NCBI GenBank assembly: GCA_013054445.1
Contig: JAAMPI010000038.1
Coordinates: forward strand, 21,380-85,379
Origin: Cudoniella acicularis
Taxonomy: Eukaryota; Ascomycota; Leotiomycetes; Helotiales; Helotiaceae
Direction of reading: 5' to 3'
Length of the DNA: 64,000 bases
The notes beneath the pieces are model-generated. The model was not told the DNA's origin. It did not search any database and saw only the letters and a list, made by a program, of their open reading frames with translations. Of this stretch, positions 52,539 through 64,000 are shown piece by piece. The position numbers were made by a program, and so were the translations under genes. Position 1 is the stretch's first letter. The number at the start of each line of letters is the position of its first letter.

Positions 52539-55500
52539 ATGGCTACCAACGCAGCTTCTTACAACCCAAGTGAGGAAACTTACCGATTTACACGAACTTC
52601 TCTGACAATGAATTATTAGTTGGCGAAGAGACCGGTCCTGTGTCTGGAAACCCTCCACCGGTCTCGAGCGAAGTAAAAGCTGCCGTGGCAGAATCTGCGA
52701 AATCGAGTGCCACAGGTTCTCATGTTCCGGGGCAGGATGCGGGCAGCAAGGTCGGCACTGCAGATGCTGCCGAAGGCGAGAAGAAGGTGAAGACAGAGAA
52801 AGAGTGTAAGAACCTTGTCACAGGCTGCTGGAAAAGCCAACGTTCATTTTGAGCTCAGGGCTAATTTTTGGTTCAAACAGTAGAGAGGGAGCGAAAAAAG
52901 GCTGAAAAGCAGGCCAAATTCGACCAGAAGAAGGCAAAGGCTGCCACCGCTGCGCCTGCCACCTCTAGCAAGAGTAAAGAAAAGAAGGCCAAGGCCGAAA
53001 AGAAGGCTGAGGAGGACATCTTGCCTGCATATATGGAGGATACACCCGCCGGAGAAAAGAAGAGTATGTGAACCCGCATACATTCAGAAAATTCTCGAGA
53101 CTTGGTCTAACCAAATGAAACAGTCATAAAACCTTTCGAAGACCCACAATACAAGGCCTATAACCCAATTGCTGTCGAATCCGCTTGGTATGCTTGGTGG
53201 GAGAAAGAGGGTTTCTTCAAACCAGAGTTTACCACAGACGGGAAGGTGAGGCCAGAGGGTTCATTTGTTATTGTCGAGCCGCCTCCAAATGTTACTGGAA
53301 ATCTGCACATGGGCCATGCCTTGGGTAACGCACTGCAAGATGTTATGATCCGGTGGAATCGAATGCACGGCAAGACTACATTATGGCTTCCTGGTTGTGA
53401 TCACGCAGGTATTTCAACGCAAAGTGTCGTCGAAAACATGCTATGGCGCCGGCAAGAAAAAACTCGTCATGATTTGGGAAGAGAAAAGTTTGTTGAAACA
53501 GTTTGGGATTGGAAGAATGAGTATCACCACAAAATCAATACCGTATTGAGGCGAATGGGTGGCTCATTCGACTGGACTCGGGAAGCCTTTACCATGGACG
53601 ACAACTTCGCGGCTGCTGTTACTGAGACCTTTGTTAAACTTCATGATGAAGGCATTATTTACAGAGCAAATAGGCTTGTAAATTGGTGTACCAAGCTCAA
53701 TACTGCTCTTTCTAATCTTGAAGTCGTCAACAAAGAGTTAGCTGGCCGTACCCTGCTAGATGTACCGGGATATGATAAGAAGGTTGAGTTTGGTATCATT
53801 GTTCATTTCCAGTATCAGCTTGAAGGTTCTGAGGAAAAGATCGAGGTTGCGACTACGCGTCCGGAGACGATGCTTGGAGACACAGGCATTGCGGTACACC
53901 CTGATGATGAGCGATACAAGCACCTGGTCGGGAAGAAAGCAGTTCATCCTTTTATCGAAGGCAGACTGCTCCCTATCGTTGCCGACACTTATGTTGCAAT
54001 GGACTTCGGAACTGGTGCCGTGAAGATCACACCAGCTCACGATCCAAATGATTTTGCTCTTGGCCAAAGACATAACCTGGAATTTATCAACATTTTGACT
54101 GATGATGGAAAAATGAACGAAAATGCCGGATCTTACGTTGGACAGAAGCGATTTGATGTTCGATATACAATCCAGGAGGACTTGAAGAAAGCTGACCTGT
54201 ACGTCGACAAAAAGGATAACCCGATGACAGTTCCTCTCTGTGACAAGTCGAAGGATGTTATTGAACCTCTTATGAAGCCACAATGGTGGATGAAGATGAA
54301 AGATATGTCTGAAGACGCTCTAAAGGTTGTGACTTCGGGGGAGATCAAGATTTTACCCGAAACGGCAGAAAAGAGCTACATCAGATGGATGTCAAACGTT
54401 AACGATTGGTGTCTATCCAGACAGCTCTGGTGGGGCCATCAAGCACCAATGTACTTCGCCCAAATCTATGGCGAGGAAAATGATGAGGCCGACGGTGCAA
54501 GATGGTTCGCTGGCAGAACGCAGGAGGAAGCTGAAATCAAGGCTAGAAAGGCTTTGCCAGGCAAGAACTTCACACTGAAGAGAGACGAGGACGTGCTAGA
54601 TACATGGTTCTCATCTGGCCTGTGGCCATTTGCAACATTAGGGTGGCCCAACAAGACTCACGACCTCGAAACTCTCTTCCCAACATCCGTTCTAGAGACC
54701 GGCTGGGATATTCTCTTCTTCTGGATTGCACGCATGATTATGTTCAGCATCAAGCTTACCGGAAAAGTGCCATTCACTGAGGTCTACTGCCATTCCCTTA
54801 TCCGCGATTCAGAAGGCCGAAAGATGTCCAAATCGCTGGGCAATGTCATCGACCCGCAAGATGTCATTGAAGGTATTGCCTTGTCAGACCTCCACAAGAA
54901 GCTTGCGCTTGGAAATCTTGCCCCCGCCGAGATCGAGAAGGCTACGAAGTATCAAAAATCCGCGTTCCCTGATGGGATTCCTCAATGTGGTACAGATGCC
55001 CTTCGATTTGCTCTAGTATCTTACACGACCGGCGGTGGAGACATTGCTTTTGATGTTCGAGTCATTCACGGGTATCGAAAATTCTGCAATAAAATTTACC
55101 AAGCCACAAAATATGTGCTTGGAAAACTTGATGCAGATTTCGTCCCTGAGAAGACTTATAAGCTCACCGGCGAAGAGTCTTTGTCCGAGCAATGGATACT
55201 GCACAAGTTGACAATTGCTGCTAGGGATATTAATCAAGCAATTGGAGACCGAGAATTCATGAAGTCGACAAATATTGTTTATCAATACTGGTACAACAAT
55301 TTGTGCGATGTCTACATCGAGAACTCGAAAGCTATCCTTCAAGACGGCACTCCTGAGGAGAAGCGTTCAGCACTCAACACATTGTACACAGCTCTCGAAG
55401 GCGGCTTGACAATGATTCACCCGTACATGCCTTTCTTGACCGAGGAATTGTGGCAACGATTACCACGTCGTCCAGAAGACAAGACCCCTTCAATTGTTCT

Positions 55501-56093
55501 CGCCAGGTACCCGGTTTATGACGCATCATTGGATAATCCTGCGGCCGAGGAGGCTTACGAGCTTGTTCTCAACATTTCTAGAGGAATCCGATCACTGATG
55601 GCAGAGTACTCTATCAAGGACGAGGGACAAGGTTTGTAAAATCCAAAACTTAATTCAGCATCTTTCAGTACTAACTTCACTCCTAGTTTTCATTCAAACC
55701 AACGACCCCATCGCCCACAGCACGGCAACATTGCAGCACCAATCCCTTACCTCCCTTTCCGGCAAAGGCGTCTCATCCCTTCAAATCCTCCCGCTATCCT
55801 CCCCTCGCCCTGCCGGCTGCGTCGTCTTCTCCGTCTCTTCGGCCGCCGCAGTATTCCTACACGTTAAAGGCCGAGTCGACATCGATGTCGAGATCTCCAA
55901 GGCTGCCAAAAAACTCGAGAAGGCGAAAACCGGAATCGAGAGGCAGAGAAAGATTTTGAATGATGAGGGTTATAAGGAGAAGGTTAGTGTGGAATTGCAG
56001 GAGGTAGAAAAGAAGAAGCTAGTGGATTTGGAGGTTGAGGCGAAGGCGTTTGAGGAGACGATTGGGCAGTTTGAGAGGTTGAAGTTGGAGTAG
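52539..56093 (+). CDS. VAS1: Valyl-tRNA synthetase
   Basis: Exons 52539-52569, 52620-52805, 52881-53063, 53124-55631 and 55687-56093 join in phase, giving 1104 residues. After an Ala/Lys-rich N-terminal extension ([15 protein letters not shown]), the class I core begins [20 protein letters not shown]. It has the HIGH motif [12 protein letters not shown], the editing domain ([18 protein letters not shown]), [13 protein letters not shown], and KMSKS as [14 protein letters not shown]. The anticodon-binding helices follow, then the C-terminal coiled coil ([20 protein letters not shown]). It charges tRNA-Val and edits Thr. Fungi usually have one gene for cytosolic and mitochondrial enzymes; the mitochondrial form may start upstream of the ATG. 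No defects are seen. Confidence 0.95.
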
Positions 56094-56688
56094 ATACATT
56101 GTGAAGTACGGGAAACATAAGGTGTTCAACCTTTTGTCATCTTCTTACGACATGTTGCTAGAGATAAAAAACTTCCTTGTAGTGAAATAGATGCATTTTG
56201 ATCTGACGAATAGACGGATTTTGCAGTGAAAAGTTCTGGAGATATTAGTTTTGTCATAACTACTTTCGCACCCCTCCAGGGAGGTTAGGGGTGGGGATGG
56301 GGTCTTGGCGGAGCTCGCACAGCCAATTCCAGGCTCGGGCCCTAGTGAGAAATACAACAAATTTAGTCTCGCAGCTGCTCAGTTAACCTTAAATGGCCAA
56401 CTCCACTGAGTTCAGTGGTGTGTTACAAATTGTGGAGATTCTCGACTGGCAGGCTACTGGCTTTCACATAATTTTCCACTGCAAAATCCTTCTATTAATT
56501 CGCTGCTGATTATAGACCTAAGAATTTACATGATCCATAAACTGCTCAGCCCATACGATCTGGAAAGGGTTAAACGAAAGGGAGTTTGGCCAAGGCACTA
56601 GAACAGCAGAGGCAATTAAAGGCTCAGACTCAAAGACGGAAGGATAAGTTTTACTAATTTGTTTATTCTTTCTTCCACAACAAAAGTG
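56094..56688. other. Convergent intergenic region
   Basis: 3' regions of ValRS and the Smr protein gene; no gene. Confidence 0.5.
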
Positions 56689-59015
56689 TCATCGGTTACC
56701 TCCATTGGAGTTCTTTGGCTGGTCTCGGACTAACAGCTTCATCTTTCCCTGACCAATGGTATGGCCCTGGCTAAGAATATCAACTTCTTCCTTTTCCGGC
56801 TCTGGCGCAGGAGCAACACCTTCCCGTGCTAGCGTCTTGTCATACGAGCGGGCATCAATTCCCAAGATACCACCAACATTGTTCCTGTCACCTGGAACAG
56901 AGAACTCACGGTAGGCATATCGCCATTCATTTAAGAAGTTGCGGATGGCCTTGCCAACCTTGTCTTTGCCGTTCTTGCTGTGATGGCCCGTGCCAGTGAT
57001 AGCATAGACCGGTCTAACTTCTTTTTGGTTTTCAAGAAGAACCCTTTCTAGGTACTCCACAGCTTCTTCTGGGTGGAGGCCATGAAGATCAACATAAAGC
57101 TCGGTGCTCTGTGAGCTGTTCTTGTTTCGCTCTTCGTAGAGCTCACGGGCTGCTTCCCGATGCGCTTTTCGCATGAGATCATTTTCACTCTGACCACGAA
57201 GGCTAAGAGCTTTTGCAGCACGCGCGTCATTTCTATTCCATGCTTGAGCAGCACTATGCCATGTGAGTATGATGACAAATTTGATTCATGAAGGAACGAC
57301 TTTACCTTTGAAGAAATTTGTTCCTCAAGCCACCATGCTTGATGGCATCTTGGCGGGCTTTGAGGTATGCTTTATTGGCTCTTTCACCAGTTTCCAACCA
57401 CGGAACGTGTTGAGGGCTAGGAATAGCTTGAGCGGCTACACTATTTTCTCCATTTCGAATGCTGGTCGAGCTGCCGTTTCTACCCATTTTCTTCATGTCC
57501 TGCCTCATTAGTCCGGGGCCAGGAGAGGGCGACATCTTAACAACTTCCGCAAGGGAGCTGGGGTGTGAATTTTCTTTATGGGTATGGCCATGGCCACCTC
57601 TTTTCCCGTGATGCTTCTTCCCGCCTTTCGCTGCCACTGCACTGAGAGATGGGAAAGCTTCGGTATCATCAAGAGCAGGGGCAGCTGGTTCTCGAGCTTG
57701 ATGTCGGCTACTAGGTCTTGACCGTTGACTAGATCCATCACTTGTGTAGCCTTGCGTTACTTTGAATCCAGGTGGAGTGAAACTTGCTCCTTGATAATTG
57801 CTAAAAGCATTCGAAGAACTGAAGGAGTTTGGCCATTGGTCCTGGATACCTTGCAATGATGGGAACGCATTGTAGTCCGTAAACTGGAACCCTGGTTGGG
57901 CGGTGGTCTGGAGTGGAGGTGTGCTACTTTCGTCCAGTGCAAGACGATTCATAAAATGCGAAGGATCATGTGAGAAGATGCATGTATCACCAGCAAGGCA
58001 GTTTCCCATAACCCAGTATCTAGATTGATGAGTATATGATACTATCATGCCGAAAAATAGAAAACACTTACTTGCATATATGATTGCTCAGATCATGACT
58101 AAATCTACAGTCTGCTCTCAAGCACTGACCTGTAGACAGCCAAAATCTGCAGACAACTCCGCTTCGTTGCTGGCCAGCAGGAGTGACGGGACGAGGGACT
58201 TCGGTAATCATCGACTTTCCAATAAGGATCGCCTTGGTATCAACTGATTGAGCGGGGGTGGTAGTTCCATCCGTGGCCTGGCCTTCTATGAAAGCATTGA
58301 TAGTAGCACTCAGGTCATAGCCGTGGACAGCAAGAGCGGCTTCGATCTCCTCGTCAGACTTGGCTGGGCCTAGTATTGACCGCAGCATATCATAAGGGCT
58401 CATATCTGATTGCTGGGGTGAAATATACTCTGCTGCTGCTGCGTTAAGGCCGCTGGGCCCACCAGCAGATGAGGGGGTATTGCTGCCATCATCATTAACC
58501 AGCCAATCTACATTATCGCTTCCAAAATCCCCGTAGATGTCTTGTGTAGGACTAGTGTCCGTGGGGAATTCGTATGCGTTAAGACTTGGGCTGTGTGGGA
58601 TCGCTGGACTGGAAAAAGCAAGTCTTGGAGAAGGGCGGGGTGAGGTGAATGGAGAAGCTGTCCCTGATTTTGTTCTATTGAAAGACTGGGGAACAAATCC
58701 AGGCGGGGCAAGTGGGCTCACTCCCAGACGCGGGGACGAGGAGACTGGCGTGCCGGTGCTTCCACGAGGAATCTGCCATGAAGCCGGGGATGGGCGTCGC
58801 AGGATGGTGTGCCGCAAGGGAGGGGGCGACGTTGGATTTGTGTTGGACTCGCGATATCGCCATAAAACGTCCAAGACGGCATTTTCAAGAACAGTTCCCG
58901 TCAGTGTGGTTTCTTTCTTGAGCAACTCCTCTAGCTTGTCCGTCCTCTCTTCGTCGTCCAGAGCCGCGTCCTGCAGAAGCGGCAGGCAGATTTCGTAGGT
59001 GTCGTCGGAAACCAT
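56689..59015 (-). CDS. CUE-like, double CCCH zinc finger, DUF1771 and Smr domain protein
   Basis: Exons 59015-58072, 58019-57306 and 57253-56689 join in phase, giving 740 residues. In order: a helical N-terminus (MVSDDTYEICLPLLQDAALD), a long Ser/Pro-rich linker, a CUE/UBA-like helix bundle (AKSDEEIEAALAVHGYDLSA), then two CCCH fingers, CRFWLSTGQCLRADCRFSH and, split by intron 1, KYWVMGNCLAGDTCIFSH. After a disordered part with KKHHGKRGGHGHTHK comes DUF1771 (NDLMRKAHREAARELYEER), and the Smr domain with YVDLHGLHPEEAVEYLE and GTGHHSKNGKDKVGKAI. The DLH and TGxG elements of Smr nucleases are present. Yeast Cue2, with CUE, DUF1771 and Smr, cleaves mRNA at stalled ribosomes; a similar role is likely, with RNA binding by the CCCH fingers. 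Confidence 0.85.
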
Positions 59016-60373
59016 TTTGGAGCACTTTTCGATGGATTAGGGATTTAGAGGCAAGTTCGAATTTCGAGATAAAATGTCCAGGCAACGAAAGGCAAAAGTG
59101 AGGCGATACGATTGATATAGTAGGTCCGAGGAAGGAGCGCGCTGAATGCAATAAGCAAATGGCGCAAGCTGGCGAGATGGTGCAGCAGGTAAGACGGCAA
59201 CGAAAGGCACCAGGCTCTCACATCGCAGACTCGAGCGCCGACGTGATCATGGCGAGGGCGAAAGAGAAGAGAATGTCAGGTTGGCCAACGAGGAGCTCGA
59301 AACGAGATGTGAAGGTTCCAAGGTGGAATGGGAAGTGAGTGAGGCTGGGCTGCTAATCCGGGGACGACGCTAGGTAATAAGTACCCAGACGGCGTGGCTG
59401 ATTGGCTGCGAATCTCTTGTGCGCTGAAACGACTTGGAATAAAGGAAAGCAATGGGTCATGTGCTGGCGAGCGATACAATACACAGTATTTAGCCAGTAA
59501 GCGTAGAGCTCTTTAAACAATGTCTACTTGATATCACACTCTTCTTGGGGGGCACAAGTTCACAACTTTCAATAAGTGGCTGAGCACAAGAGACTCTTGT
59601 TGCGTGAAGCTTGCACACAGGTGACAAGGCCAGGCAAAATAGACTGCAGATACGGACGGGCCCACTCTGTTATCAATCGCTTAGATCTTACCGATCGCGA
59701 TTTACCATGCCACCATACTGCCCGCTGTCGGAGTACTACTAGATGCATCGGGAGAGGGGGAGGTGTAAACCGTTGCCGTTGGCTTTCAGAGTGAGGGCAG
59801 TTATATCTAAGGAAGGGTGCCCCTCCCCTTTATTTGTTGGAACATGCAAAAACCCAACCAATACAAAGAGATCATGCTCAAATAAAATATTACTTCTAAT
59901 GCCTATAATGGACATCGGACCTCCTGTCTTCATCGCCGACGCGGGAAATCTACGTCACCTCCTAGGTAGGCTTCATTCAAAAGACCAACATGAATAGTTA
60001 ACCTCCGAACTCTTCAAACCCATTTTCTCAGACCCTACTTGATTATACACCGAAGGCAGATTCAGATCCTTCGCAGCCGCATCATCTGCTGAATCCTCTA
60101 TTTCCGTTGCGAGCAATCGCTGCGCCACTGTCAGCACTGCGTTTCAAAATCCCCATCAGCTCAGGCTCAACAACTCCAAAAACATCAAACTGCGACGATG
60201 TACTTCAAATAATAAATCGCATTCACACACTCACACATACCAAATCTACGCATTTATTTCCAGAATCCGATGCATCCGCAGAGGTAGCCTCAAATCTCCA
60301 AATATTCTCTCTCCTGCCCTCGAGCGCAAGGCCGCAACAATCTTCAGCTGTAACCATAAAGTACCGAGCCAAA
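59016..60373. other. Divergent promoter region
   Basis: Promoters of the Smr protein gene (leftwards) and Tvp38 gene (rightwards). The Tvp38 frame is open upstream to 60107 but lacks conservation-like sequence. No other gene is seen. Confidence 0.45.
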
Positions 60374-61567
60374 ATGCCAGCAGACTACAGCTCCACGGCC
60401 AAAGCTCTCGCCCTGCCCATAGATTCTCCAATCTCCTCCCCTTCACCCGAAGGAAATACCACACGCCCTCCATGGAGCCGTCGAATCTCCAGCAACAGCC
60501 GCCGAACAACTCCCTATTCGCAACAAAACCGCCCCGACAGATCTTACAAGTCCCAAATTATCAACAACGCCTTTAAAGTCCAACGCAAAGTCCTCAAAAC
60601 ATTTCAATCCCTCTCTCTTCTCCAGCAAATCCTCGCCGTTGTCGCTCTCCTTACAACCTTTGTCCTCTCGATCCTCTTCCTCATTTATAGCGAAAAGATA
60701 TTCAGCGCCCTTGCGCCCGTCGCAAAGACATGGCGCGAATTGCCAGGAGGATGGATAATACTTTGGCTAGCAACCTTCATAGTAGCCTTCCCCCCTATGA
60801 TCGGCTATAGCACTTGTGTCACAATCGCCGGTTTCGTCTACGGGTTCCCGAACGGCTGGTTCGTGATCTCAACAGCAACGGTTGCCGGCTCTCTCGCATC
60901 ATTCATGGCTTCACGAACGGTGCTCTCGGGCTACGTACACAGGCTGGTAGGAGGAGACAAGCGATTTGAGGCCTTAGCCTTGACGCTCAAGCATGACGGG
61001 ATCAAGATCCTCTGCATGATACGACTATGCCCATTACCGTACAGTCTCAGCAACGCAGCCATGTCCACCTTCCACACAGTGCACCCCCTCTCATTCGCTC
61101 TCGCAACCGCAATTGCTTCCCCAAAACTCCTCATCCACGTCTTCATTGGCAGCCGCCTAGCCGCCATTGCCGAAACAGGTGACAAGATGGATGCGAGCAC
61201 TAAAGCTGTAAACTACACCTCCATAGCTTTTGGAGCAATTCTTGGCACTGCCGTAGGATACTTTATCTACAACCGCACCATGACTCGGGCTAAAGAGCTT
61301 GAGATTGAGGAATTGGAAGCGGGAAGAAGAGAGGGTGGAATCAACCCCCCACGAGAGAGGATTTATAGTGATTCGGATGGGGATGAATTCGATACCGCAG
61401 AACTGATGAATGATGATGATATTTCTTTGTGGGATAATGAGGATGGGTTTGAGGTGGAGAGATCCGAGGAAGATTCGGGGTACAGGGACGGGTTCACCGA
61501 TGAGGAGGATCCGTTCGCAAAGGGTGATTCAGAAGAACCTAGAAAGAAGGGCAAAGGAGGAGATTAA
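60374..61567 (+). CDS. TVP38: Tvp38/VTT-domain (DedA family) Golgi membrane protein
   Basis: Start [15 protein letters not shown] chosen because the upstream open frame (from 60107) reads as leader sequence and this start gives 397 residues, usual for fungal Tvp38. After a basic disordered N-terminus come helices [20 protein letters not shown] and [20 protein letters not shown]. Then the VTT core follows: [47 protein letters not shown], and [18 protein letters not shown]. The C-terminal tail is very acidic ([17 protein letters not shown]). VTT proteins include lipid scramblase-like proteins of the secretory pathway (TMEM41B relatives); Tvp38 resides in Tlg2-containing Golgi vesicles. Single exon. 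Confidence 0.88.
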   Translation: MPADYSSTAKALALPIDSPISSPSPEGNTTRPPWSRRISSNSRRTTPYSQQNRPDRSYKSQIINNAFKVQRKVLKTFQSLSLLQQILAVVALLTTFVLSILFLIYSEKIFSALAPVAKTWRELPGGWIILWLATFIVAFPPMIGYSTCVTIAGFVYGFPNGWFVISTATVAGSLASFMASRTVLSGYVHRLVGGDKRFEALALTLKHDGIKILCMIRLCPLPYSLSNAAMSTFHTVHPLSFALATAIASPKLLIHVFIGSRLAAIAETGDKMDASTKAVNYTSIAFGAILGTAVGYFIYNRTMTRAKELEIEELEAGRREGGINPPRERIYSDSDGDEFDTAELMNDDDISLWDNEDGFEVERSEEDSGYRDGFTDEEDPFAKGDSEEPRKKGKGGD

Positions 61568-61895
61568 AAATCATATCATGATAGAGCTTGGATTGTTTTG
61601 TTTTTTGGGATATATAGGGTTGGGGGTCGGCGGTGGCCGGCGTTTTGGTGCTACATGCAGAGCCGAAACTTTTAAGATCACGGCTAAATGAGAAGATAGA
61701 TTTGAATTGAAAGAATTCATTGCTGCCTCCATTTGAAGTATCTTATCATACCTTAGAGCACTGCTCACCACCTCCAAATCGAAAATACCATAATGCTAAT
61801 GCTCGCTCTCAAATATGCCCCAATCCTTGAATCATGCTAGAACGCCAACGCTAAAATATCAATATCAATTACAATCAACATCTTCAACTCATCAT
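61568..61895. other. Convergent 3' regions
   Basis: Between the convergent Tvp38 and CP-motif protein genes; no gene. Confidence 0.5.
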
Positions 61896-63595
61896 TCATT
61901 GCATACTTCGATACTGCTGCATAAATGCCAGAGCTTGATCCATCGGATAACCAATGAACACTGGGCCTGTAAAAATCATTTGTGGGATTGGGTTGCCGCC
62001 ACTCGCAACCTTCTGCGGCACATTTGGAGGCTGAATGAAGGCTGGTTGGCTTTGTACTGGTGGTGGTCTCGTAGGAATGGACTCAGGCCCCGCCGCTTTT
62101 TTTCTCCTGTCCATGGCCAAATGGACATTTCCCGACAGGTTGCTCTTCAAAGTGTTCCAACTGCGGGGCTTCTGATTCTTCCTCGACTTTCACATTCTGA
62201 TCATGGCCAAATGGGCATTTCCCTGCTGTTTTTGGAATATGTTCGGTGGAAACAGGAGCTGGAGGGGGCGAGACAGGTCTATGATCTTCGGAAGGTGGGT
62301 CGAAGATAGGGACAGAAATCCCCCAAGGTCGGCTCGGCGACTCTCCAACTCGAATTTCCTTCAAAGGCCTATCAAATCTGCTTTCTCTATCGTCTTCATC
62401 GTTTGAAAGCTCTTCTTCTCCCTCCTCTTCTTGGCCTATGCCATCTGCACTGACAGCATTTGCCCAGTTCTCTACTCTCTCATTGGATGTTCGCTCGAGA
62501 TCCATATCCTCTTCGTTGTCTTGTTCAGGCAACATTGGTTGATGCTTCTGTCCAAGGCCCTGAATCATGCTGACTAAGTTTCCATACTTAGCATCCAACT
62601 TTCTGATATCTTCCTCATTTCTTTGATACCGCTTAACGCAAATTTCGTGACTCCGGGGAATTTCGTGCTTGTGTGTCTCAAAATACCGAGCAACTTCTTC
62701 TGGAGAATGCTGGTCGAGGTACCGAATCGGACATTTGTTCGCAGATGCCGTTACCGATGGAGGAGGGGAAGACATAGTCTCGGCGTACATTGCCGCACAA
62801 ATCGGATCTGCAGACTTGTGTGGGGTTGTATCTTTGACATCGGAAGGGGTGAGAGGATGTATCGCCTCCATGGTGCTATCAGCTTTCAAGCTTTTTGGAG
62901 CTGCGAAGGGGCACAGTAGTGAGCTCTTTTTGCCAGGGACGGTGAAATCTTGTTCGAGTACAGTAGATAAAGAAGTTCTCCGAGCTGACAGTCTCATGTT
63001 ACTGCTCGTCCCGGATATAGACGTAGATCCGGTCGATTTGCCTCCTCCAATAGTCGCCAGTCGCTGCGCTGCTTTTCTTCCGTCGCGTATTGCTACTGCA
63101 GTTTCTTGCTTAGAACCAGCTTGTCTTCGTAGTGGTAGCGGCACAAATCCGGCTCGGTCTGGATTTGTTACTTGTAAATCCGGAGGGAGTTGTAGCTTTG
63201 CGAGTGTGCTCGATATTTCCGGATCGGAAGGAGCATACTTATCGGCTAAGAGCTGATACTGTTTGAAATCTGTCAGTATGGGAAGGAGGAATACTGGGAA
63301 GCTTTTGAGAATGGGTTGATGACGCAAAGGGTCAAAGGTCAGGATACATGGTTTGTGTCGGTCGTCGCTGCTGTGCGCAGCTCGTGATCTAGAGCTAATG
63401 TTTCTCATCATGGTAGGACAAATGCGGCTGAACAGAAAGAAAATTTGTTTGATGTACCTCTGAATGAGCATATTGCAATTTGTACTGTAATATGGTGTTT
63501 CGGTCGCTGAGAAGTTGCACTTCGTCTGCGAGGATATTAAAATTAGTTATTAACTCTTTGGTCAGTTCCTCGTAATCGAGGTCATTAAACGGCAT
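61896..63595 (-). CDS. Uncharacterised protein with Cys-Pro (KCPFGH) motifs
   Basis: Exons 63595-63458 and 63258-61896. The N-terminus MPFNDLDYEELTKELITNFN continues as a heptad-like coiled coil (LADEVQLLSDRNTILQYKLQ, then YQLLADKY). The middle is disordered with an LLCPFAAPK motif. A conserved-looking block reads NKCPIRYLDQHSPEEVARYF, then HEICVKRYQRNEEDIRKLD and KYGNLVSMIQGLGQK. An acidic stretch follows, then two KCPFGH motifs. The frame breaks in a 7-A run at 62097-62103 (plus-strand T7); with one A fewer it continues through SIPTRPPPVQSQPAFIQPP to the hydrophobic end MIFTGPVFIGYPMDQALAF at 61896. I do not recognise the family. The (K/R)CP(V/I/F)xH pattern resembles heme-regulatory motifs. 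Confidence 0.7.
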
Positions 63596-64000
63596 TGTCG
63601 AGCAAGTTGAGGAGAAATATGCCCAAAAGTGGGTAGATCAAGAAAGTCGCAGAAAGCAAGCTTCAAACCAAAGTGGAGAAAGCTGAACCCGCTTACAAAG
63701 CAGCCGAGCTATATATTCACGTGAGGGGAGTGTCACATGTAATTCTCACGGTTTTATGCAAGATATTTATGCATCTTAACAGTTTCTCACGATTGGCCAC
63801 TAACAATTTTATTTCATCTGAACTGCTAAAATAGTGTGTCATGATTAAATAATAACAAGCAAACTAATGGAATAATTAGGCGCAACCCCAGCTACATATT
63901 CACCCACAACATTTCAAAAATAAAACATATTAAACGCTGTCTAATGAGATATTGATAAGAATGAATCAAATCTTGGCCTATGTTATAATTGATTCTAACC
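63596..64000. other. 5' flank, AT-rich
   Basis: Upstream region of the CP-motif gene; a TCACGTG box is at about 63719. No gene is seen to the window end. Confidence 0.45.

Noticed and set aside
60107..60373. Longer N-terminus for Tvp38
   Set aside because: The extension has no family similarity and the ATG at 60374 gives the usual length.
1..64000. tRNA, rRNA or CRISPR features
   Set aside because: No B-box (GGTTCGANTCC) with a matching A-box and clover-leaf was found, no rRNA-like sequence, and no spaced direct repeats typical of arrays.

Overview
The window is nuclear DNA from a filamentous ascomycete (Pezizomycotina). The evidence is short introns (about 45-75 nt) with GTAAGT/GTATGT/GTGAGT donors and CTAAC/CTGAC branch sites, LTR retroelements, a NACHT-WD40 relic whose stops look like C-to-T damage in CAG and TGG codons (the pattern of repeat-induced point mutation, RIP), and fungus-specific families such as a LaeA-like methyltransferase and an ML/TRP-like protein. 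A leotiomycete is plausible, but that is inference from protein style, not a database result.

The window has two parts. Positions 1 to about 26 kb are AT-rich, gene-poor and full of relics. They hold a proline-rich repeat ORF, a HET-like relic, a RIP-damaged NACHT-WD40 receptor relic, a broken FAD monooxygenase, an O-methyltransferase with one nonsense codon, an intact 7-exon MFS transporter, a compact gag-only LTR element, an intact 8-exon LaeA-like methyltransferase, a small six-cysteine secreted protein, a second secreted-protein gene that is broken, a minisatellite, a polo-like kinase relative with an altered DFG motif, and a possible sulfatase fragment. Isolated N bases occur only in the repeat-like stretches. 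The monooxygenase, methyltransferase, transporter and LaeA-like genes look like remains of a secondary-metabolite locus without a backbone enzyme.

From about 26.9 kb to the end the window is dense housekeeping DNA: tricalbin (ER-plasma membrane tether), a long conserved protein of unknown role, an ML/TRP-like membrane protein, an Osh6/7-type lipid-transfer protein, the small U2AF subunit, a Cys/Met-metabolism PLP enzyme, a MutL homologue without a visible endonuclease motif, valyl-tRNA synthetase, a CUE-CCCH-DUF1771-Smr RNA-quality-control type protein, Tvp38, and a protein with several Cys-Pro motifs.

The most interesting signals are these: (1) the U2AF small-subunit gene reads correctly only with a 2-nucleotide exon; (2) the small LTR element carries gag but no pol; (3) valyl-tRNA synthetase has an in-frame, basic, AUG-less extension that could give a mitochondrial isoform from a non-AUG start; (4) the last gene carries KCPFGH motifs resembling heme-regulatory motifs. 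Several genes show single-base frame breaks, three of them in A-runs, so assembly error should be excluded before calling them pseudogenes.
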